Shown: positions 16,572 through 21,074 of the stretch, one piece after another
How positions within the stretch are numbered: position 1 is the stretch's first letter
Layout: every line of letters starts with the position of its first letter
Assembly: GCA_047612385.1 (NCBI GenBank)
Contig: JBLGAR010000080.1
Span: 1 to 21,074, forward strand
Length of the DNA: 21,074 nucleotides
Reading direction: 5' to 3'
Origin: JBALVT01 sp047612385
GTDB taxonomy: Bacteria; Pseudomonadota; Gammaproteobacteria; Pseudomonadales; Halieaceae
Position numbers and translations under genes: made by a program
The notes under the pieces: model-generated
Seen by the model: only the letters and a program-made list of their open reading frames with translations
Databases searched by the model: none
What the model was told of the DNA's origin: nothing

Positions 16572-17660
16572 ATGAATCCGGATCAAGCAAATTCCCCACT
16601 TACGCCGAACGTCCTAATCGATGTGGTCGCACGTGTTGCGATAATTGCCCTGTTAACATACCTGTGTTACCGGGTCTTTTCTCCGTTTCTGCCACTTATG
16701 ATGTGGGGACTTATCCTGGCGATTATGCTGTATCCACTGCATCAAAAACTGGCCGCCATGATGACCGGGCGACAAGGCAGAGCTGCCACTTTCATTGTAT
16801 TTGTGGGGTGTGCCGCGCTTATAGTGCCGCTGGGCCTCCTAAGTGCTTCGCTGATAGATCATGCACAGAACATACAAACCAAACTGGACAACGATACATT
16901 AAGGCTAGCGCCACCGTCGCCTGCGGTAGCTGATTGGCCGGTAATCGGTGAGCGTGTTTATAAAGCCTGGAACGGGGCGGCCGCAGACTCAGAACAGTTT
17001 GTGATCGACTACAGGGATCAAATTCAGTCAGCCAGTAAAAAATCTCTGGCCGCAGCAAAAGGCGCACTCTCATCGATCGCCACCTTCATCGGCGCGCTGA
17101 TTGTGGCGGGCATAATGATGGCTTGGGGTGATTCTGGTGCAAACGCCATGCGCCGTATTCTGAGCAGGTTCACAGGCGCGGACAATGGCCCGGCATTTCA
17201 AACGCTGTGTGTCGCGACGGTTCGCTCTGTAGCCACAGGCGTACTGGGAGTCGCTTTCATCCAGGCGCTACTATTTGGCGTCGGCTTTATCATTTTGGGT
17301 ATCCCAGCCGCTGGCATACTGTCTCTGGTAGTGCTGCTGCTGGGCATTATGCAGCTGCCTGCCATACTGGTTACAGTGCCCGTTATTATCATTCTATGGT
17401 CTTCTGGCGATGGCTCCACTGCAGGCAACATTGCCTTTTCGGTGTGGTTTTTTATAGCCGGTCTTGCCGACAATTTTCTCAAACCCTTACTGTTGGGGCG
17501 GGGCGTAGACGCGCCAATGCCAGTCATTCTTATAGGCGCACTTGGTGGAATGGTTGTAGGCGGTTTCATCGGCCTGTTTCTAGGCGCGACACTGCTGGCT
17601 ATTGGTTACAAGGTATTCATGGGCTGGGTCGATCACGCCTGGTCGCCAGACTTTGATTGA
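16572..17660 (+). CDS. AI-2E family (PerM-like) membrane permease
   Basis: This 362-residue polytopic membrane protein has the family layout. There are N-terminal TM helices at about 14-55 and 70-95, a periplasmic-type amphipathic stretch (about 96-160), then C-terminal helices with the conserved small-residue segments PVILIGALGGMVVGGFIGLFLG and a final GYKVFMGWV. AI-2E family members include proposed autoinducer-2 exporters and Na+/H+ antiporters, so the name does not fix the substrate. ATG 16572 has GGGA about 9 bases upstream. It is the first gene of a plus-strand run with overlaps downstream (8 bases with the NodT gene if that starts at TTG 17653). Confidence 0.88.
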   Translation: MNPDQANSPLTPNVLIDVVARVAIIALLTYLCYRVFSPFLPLMMWGLILAIMLYPLHQKLAAMMTGRQGRAATFIVFVGCAALIVPLGLLSASLIDHAQNIQTKLDNDTLRLAPPSPAVADWPVIGERVYKAWNGAAADSEQFVIDYRDQIQSASKKSLAAAKGALSSIATFIGALIVAGIMMAWGDSGANAMRRILSRFTGADNGPAFQTLCVATVRSVATGVLGVAFIQALLFGVGFIILGIPAAGILSLVVLLLGIMQLPAILVTVPVIIILWSSGDGSTAGNIAFSVWFFIAGLADNFLKPLLLGRGVDAPMPVILIGALGGMVVGGFIGLFLGATLLAIGYKVFMGWVDHAWSPDFD

Positions 17661-19215
17661 ACCGATTGGTAAGTATCTTGGCATTGGCGCATTGGCGATG
17701 GGATTAACAGCATGCACTGCGCTGGGTCCTGATTACCAGCAACCGGATGTCCAATGGCTGCAGCAGTGGGAGGCCGACTTGCATGGACAGGTTGTGCCGC
17801 CGTCATCTGGAGAGGGCAGCAATCCTGATTTGCGCTTCTGGTGGCACCTATTTGACGACCCTACTCTTAATAAGCTGGTGGACTTGGCTCGATCCAACAA
17901 CCCGTCTCTGCGTATTGCGGGTCTGCGCATACTGGAAAGTCGGGCCACCGCCGGCATCGCAAGAGGCAACCGCTATCCGCAGGTGCAGCAAGCCAACGGC
18001 GCTATCAGCTACATCAACAGCAATCAGTCCAGAGGACCAGACGATACCTTTCGCGACTACCAAGGCGGCCTGAGAATTGGCTGGGAGCTGGATTTTTGGG
18101 GGCGTTTCGAGCGCAGTATAGAATCGGCTGATGCCGCATTTTCTGCCTCTGTTTTTGACCAGCAAAATGTTCAGGTTCTATTGACATCGCAAGTGGCAGA
18201 TCTTTACTACGCCTACCGGACAACACAGCTAAGTATCAAAATAGCGCAGAGCAACGCCGCGATTCAGAAGCGCAGCTTTGAGATTACCGAACAACTTTTT
18301 ACCAGCGGGCAAAATTCAGAACTGGACCTGCAGCGAGCCAAAACCCAATATCTATCAACCGTTGCCAATATACCCAGTTTAGAGATAACGCTAACCCAGC
18401 TGCGCAATGCACTGGGCGTGTTGTTGGGCCGCCCTCCTGGCCACTTGCCCGAACTAGACGAACAGACGGCTCTACTACTGCCTACCCTGGACGCCATCGA
18501 GTTGAAAGTGCTTCCGGCGCAGTTGCTGATGCGGCGACCGGATATCCGCTCGGCGGCAGCTACGGTTGCCATCGCGTCAGCCCAGGTAGGTTTCACCGAG
18601 GCTGGACTGTATCCGGCAGTGTCACTGCTGGGAAACATAAGCTGGTCGGACAACTCGATTAGCGGCAGTCCCGAGTCTGTATTGCTGGGTATCGGACCAT
18701 CCTTTACCTGGAACCTATTCAATTACGGGCGGATCAAAAATAACGTACGCGTGCAGGACGCCAGACTGCAGCAGGCCATCGAAAGTTTTCAGGACACAGT
18801 ACTCAAGGGCGCAAGAGAGATCGATGATGCCGCTGTCGGCATGGTAAAAACCAGGGAACAGCGAATACCGCAACATGATTCTACCGTTGCCGCCTATCGC
18901 TCACTGGAACTTGCCAATACCCGATATCGAGAAGGCTATGAGAGCTTTCAAAGTGTACTGGATGCCCAGCGCACGGTAGCTACGACATCTCAGAGCGAAT
19001 TAATCAACGACAGTAATCATATTAGCGCTGTTATCAGCTTTTACGCGGCGATAGGCGGCGGCTGGGTGACGACGCCAACACTTGAACTAATACCCGAAGA
19101 AACCCGCAAGATTATGGAATTGCGCAGTAACTGGGATGACCTGCTGAGCGCGCCTCTTGAACCGGTCATGCTCGACAATATCCCAGCAGGCGCAAAGGAC
19201 CCAGCCAATGAGTAA
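17653..19215 (+). CDS. NodT-type outer-membrane efflux channel lipoprotein
   Basis: This TolC-superfamily outer-membrane factor gives export pumps an exit duct. I prefer TTG 17653 (520 residues), since it gives a compact lipoprotein signal ending Leu-Thr-Ala-Cys21. The longer frame from TTG 17602 adds residues that only re-read the end of the permease gene. Neither start has a good Shine-Dalgarno, so coupling to the preceding stop (8-base overlap) is likely. Family features include LGPDYQQP just after the lipid-bearing Cys, WWHLFDDPTLNKLV, the two TolC repeat halves with RRPDIRSAAA between them, and the late ANTRYREGYESFQSVLDAQR motif. The downstream HlyD gene overlaps it by 8 bases. Confidence 0.92.
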   Translation: MIEPIGKYLGIGALAMGLTACTALGPDYQQPDVQWLQQWEADLHGQVVPPSSGEGSNPDLRFWWHLFDDPTLNKLVDLARSNNPSLRIAGLRILESRATAGIARGNRYPQVQQANGAISYINSNQSRGPDDTFRDYQGGLRIGWELDFWGRFERSIESADAAFSASVFDQQNVQVLLTSQVADLYYAYRTTQLSIKIAQSNAAIQKRSFEITEQLFTSGQNSELDLQRAKTQYLSTVANIPSLEITLTQLRNALGVLLGRPPGHLPELDEQTALLLPTLDAIELKVLPAQLLMRRPDIRSAAATVAIASAQVGFTEAGLYPAVSLLGNISWSDNSISGSPESVLLGIGPSFTWNLFNYGRIKNNVRVQDARLQQAIESFQDTVLKGAREIDDAAVGMVKTREQRIPQHDSTVAAYRSLELANTRYREGYESFQSVLDAQRTVATTSQSELINDSNHISAVISFYAAIGGGWVTTPTLELIPEETRKIMELRSNWDDLLSAPLEPVMLDNIPAGAKDPANE

Positions 19216-20386
19216 TTCCACGGAAATCAACACTGCCGACGCCGGACCGGGGGAGGAAACACAACCCCAGCAGGATGCGTCAACACCGGAGGAACAAATG
19301 CCTACCGCGCAAGCGACTGTGAAAAAAGGCCACCTTGCCATCGTTGCAGTTATAGCCATGACTTTGCTGTGGTACCTGGCGGCAGACCGCTTCACCCCGT
19401 ATACCGACCAGGCACGCGTTCAGGGTTACGTCATTGGTGTGGCGCCAAAAGTCGGTGGACTGGTAACCCAGGTATGGGCCAAAAATAATCTAAGGGTGGA
19501 AAAAGACCAGCCGTTGTTTCAGATTGACACTTCCCAGTTCGACATAGCACTGGAAAAAGCCAGGTCAGATCTCGAAACCTCGCGCCGCCAAGTAGATGCG
19601 GGAAGCTCAGCTGTGGCCGCCGCGCGCGCCAACCTTGTTGCGTCACAGGCCAGCGAAAAAAAGGCGGAACAGGACTTTACCCGCCTGCGACGTCTGCGCG
19701 AGCAGGATCCCGGCACGATATCGATACGAAGGCTGGAAGGTTCCCAAGCAACTCTAGAGCAGTCGCAGGCTGCAGTGGTCGCGGCCAGAGCGGGAATACA
19801 GCAAGCTATCGAGCAAATGGGGGGGGAGGACCAACAGAGCAACGCGATCCTCAAAACATCGCTGGCGGCAGTGGCCAAGGCAGAGCTAGATCTGGCGAAC
19901 ACAACGATTAAGGCATCCCTGCAGGGCATGATCACTGACCTGCGCACCGACATCGGTCAATACGCAGGTACCGGCAGCCCTGTACTCACCCTAGTCTCTA
20001 TGCATGATATCTGGATCACAGCGGATTTCACCGAGAACAACCTGGGTAACCTTAAAGTAGGAAGCCAGGTCGAAATTCTGTTTGATGTATTGCCGGGAGA
20101 GATTTTCCCAGGCCGGATCCGCAGCATCGGCCTTGGTATAAGCGCGGGTCAGGCGGCGGCTCCAGGTACTCTACCAACGATCAGTAATAGTCGCGACTGG
20201 CTCCGTCCGTCGCAGCGCTTTCCCGTTATCGTAGAGTTTGATGTTGCTCAGGCCAACCAGCTGCGCGAGCATATGCGCATCGGCGGGCAGGCGACGGTGA
20301 TGGCCTATGCAGACGACAATGGTATTTTGAGGCTGCTGGGTAAGGCTTATATCAGAATGATGAGCATATTCTCTTATGCCTACTGA
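19208..20386 (+). CDS. HlyD/EmrA-type membrane fusion protein
   Basis: ATG 19208 (392 residues) has AAAGGA 8 bases upstream. The longer ORF start at 19157 lies well inside the NodT gene and is rejected. After a polar, Gln/Glu-rich N-terminal tail (1-40) comes one TM anchor (about 42-58). Next are the lipoyl half-motif (QGYVIGVAPKVGGLVTQV), a long alanine-rich coiled-coil hairpin, the second lipoyl half, and the FTENNLGNLKVG segment typical of AaeA/EmrA adaptors. It would bridge the following inner-membrane protein to the NodT channel. An 8-G tract lies in its coding region at 19819-19826. It overlaps the NodT gene by 8 bases, supporting one operon. Confidence 0.92.
   Translation: MSNSTEINTADAGPGEETQPQQDASTPEEQMPTAQATVKKGHLAIVAVIAMTLLWYLAADRFTPYTDQARVQGYVIGVAPKVGGLVTQVWAKNNLRVEKDQPLFQIDTSQFDIALEKARSDLETSRRQVDAGSSAVAAARANLVASQASEKKAEQDFTRLRRLREQDPGTISIRRLEGSQATLEQSQAAVVAARAGIQQAIEQMGGEDQQSNAILKTSLAAVAKAELDLANTTIKASLQGMITDLRTDIGQYAGTGSPVLTLVSMHDIWITADFTENNLGNLKVGSQVEILFDVLPGEIFPGRIRSIGLGISAGQAAAPGTLPTISNSRDWLRPSQRFPVIVEFDVAQANQLREHMRIGGQATVMAYADDNGILRLLGKAYIRMMSIFSYAY
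19819..19826 (+). repeat. Poly-G tract (8 G) inside the HlyD-type gene
   Basis: Eight consecutive G residues span codons 204-207 (Met-Gly-Gly-Glu). Slippage by one base would frameshift the adaptor in its coiled-coil region. Confidence 0.9.
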
Positions 20387-20421
20387 ATGGAGAAAAAACG
20401 CTGCGCATAGCACTCAGTGGT

Positions 20422-21074
20422 ATGTCGGTTTTTAATAGAACGACAAATATTCCGCTACCGGCAAGGCGTATATTTCGTCTGAGCCTGGCAACCGCGCTGG
20501 CACTGGCCGTCGCCTACGCTGCGGACCGCCCCCTGCCCTATCTGGCCCCGCTGTTTGCCTTTATGCTAAGTGCTGCGCCAGGGCCTCCCCTGCAAGCCAA
20601 AAGTGTGGTGGGACTACTGTTGTTGATTGCCGTCACCTTCGGTTTCGGTCTACTGCTGACGCCCGTGTTAATCGAATATCCACTGGTGGGTCTCATGCTG
20701 ATAGCCTTGGGGCTTTATCTGGCGAATTATATTGTGGCCAGCAAGGGTCAGAGTGTCGCGGCTACTTTTTTAACCGCCGGCCTAACAATGATCACAGCCG
20801 CGGGTACGGCTAGTTTTGCACTGGCATCAGCAGTCGTCACTGCAATGCTTTTAGGTATAGTATTGGCGGTTCTGTGCCAGCACATTGCCCACGCTATTTT
20901 TCCCGAAGATGATGCGGTTGCTCCACCACCGGCCCCTCAGTCGACCAACAGTTCAGCGCTGAACTGGATGGCGCTGCGAGCGACTCTCATCGTGTTCCCT
21001 CCTTACCTGCTGGCATTAATCAATCCTGCAATGTACCTGCCACTTATTATGAAATCAGCCTCCTTGGGGCAGCA
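20422..21074 (+). CDS. DUF2955/FUSC-like inner-membrane protein, N-terminal part (runs off the right edge)
   Basis: The frame from ATG 20422 stays open to the last base (217 full codons). After a short basic N-terminus come closely packed hydrophobic segments, beginning LSLATALALAVAYAADRPLPYLAPLFAF. This resembles the first half of FUSC/DUF2955 proteins, the inner-membrane partners of AaeA/EmrA-type adaptors. A Pro/Ser/Asn-rich linker at about 165-178 separates two membrane blocks. ATG 20422 has a weak Shine-Dalgarno. CTG 20401 behind GGAG is a less likely alternative start. It lies 35 bases after the HlyD stop and is probably in the same operon. The family call rests on hydrophobicity pattern and context, and the C-terminal half is missing. 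Confidence 0.75.
   Translation, partial: MSVFNRTTNIPLPARRIFRLSLATALALAVAYAADRPLPYLAPLFAFMLSAAPGPPLQAKSVVGLLLLIAVTFGFGLLLTPVLIEYPLVGLMLIALGLYLANYIVASKGQSVAATFLTAGLTMITAAGTASFALASAVVTAMLLGIVLAVLCQHIAHAIFPEDDAVAPPPAPQSTNSSALNWMALRATLIVFPPYLLALINPAMYLPLIMKSASLGQ

Noticed and set aside
19519..19953. 144-codon minus-strand frame rich in Ser, Ala and Arg
   Set aside because: It is antisense to the alanine-rich coiled coil of the HlyD-type adaptor, which explains its composition.
1..21074. CRISPR array, tRNA, rRNA, insertion sequence or integrase
   Set aside because: I saw no regularly spaced direct repeats, no transposase or integrase motifs and no RNA-gene signatures on either strand. A covariance search was not possible.

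Overview
The window looks like chromosomal DNA of a Gram-negative gammaproteobacterium, probably a marine Halieaceae/Spongiibacteraceae/Cellvibrionales-type organism. The reasons are a TonB-dependent receptor of the 'LEEVIVTATKR' type, abundant OM lipoproteins and beta-barrels, RND pumps, a PlpD-like patatin and moderate GC. The taxonomy is inference. No tRNA, rRNA, IS element, integrase or CRISPR array is visible. Almost every gene encodes an envelope protein.

Layout. (1) 1-1392, minus: N-terminal part of a TonB-dependent receptor running off the left edge. (2) 1393-1817: divergent intergenic region holding an 8-bp-arm inverted repeat. (3) 1818-4588, plus: two overlapping genes for an isoquinoline 1-oxidoreductase-type molybdenum hydroxylase: an 8-Cys 2Fe-2S subunit and a Tat-exported Mo subunit. 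(4) 9678-4606, minus: a three-gene run of SBP_bac_3 solute-binding protein, lipoprotein membrane-fusion protein and RND permease, converging on (3). (5) 9920-14958, plus: a tight run of a secreted 17-kDa-antigen-like protein, a DUF3313-like lipoprotein, a patatin phospholipase with POTRA and beta-barrel, and a two-HKD phospholipase D/cardiolipin synthase-like lipoprotein. (6) 16276-14972, minus: a DUF4136-like lipoprotein with a Met-Gly repeat, then a K+ channel-like protein, converging on (5). (7) 16572-21074, plus: AI-2E family permease, NodT-type OM efflux lipoprotein, HlyD/EmrA-type adaptor and the start of a DUF2955/FUSC-like membrane protein that runs off the right edge.

How they fit together. 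Region 5 reads as an outer-membrane lipid module, because all four products carry export signals and two are phospholipases with different bond specificity. Region 7 reads as an envelope-spanning exporter of the AaeAB/Emr kind with its own OM channel. Region 4 pairs an RND pump with a periplasmic amino-acid-type binding protein and has no ABC permease or ATPase nearby. None of the substrates can be read from the sequence.

Several starts were moved from the longest ORF to sites supported by a Shine-Dalgarno sequence or lipoprotein signal. The moved genes are the RND adaptor, the DUF3313 lipoprotein, the patatin, the NodT lipoprotein and the HlyD adaptor.
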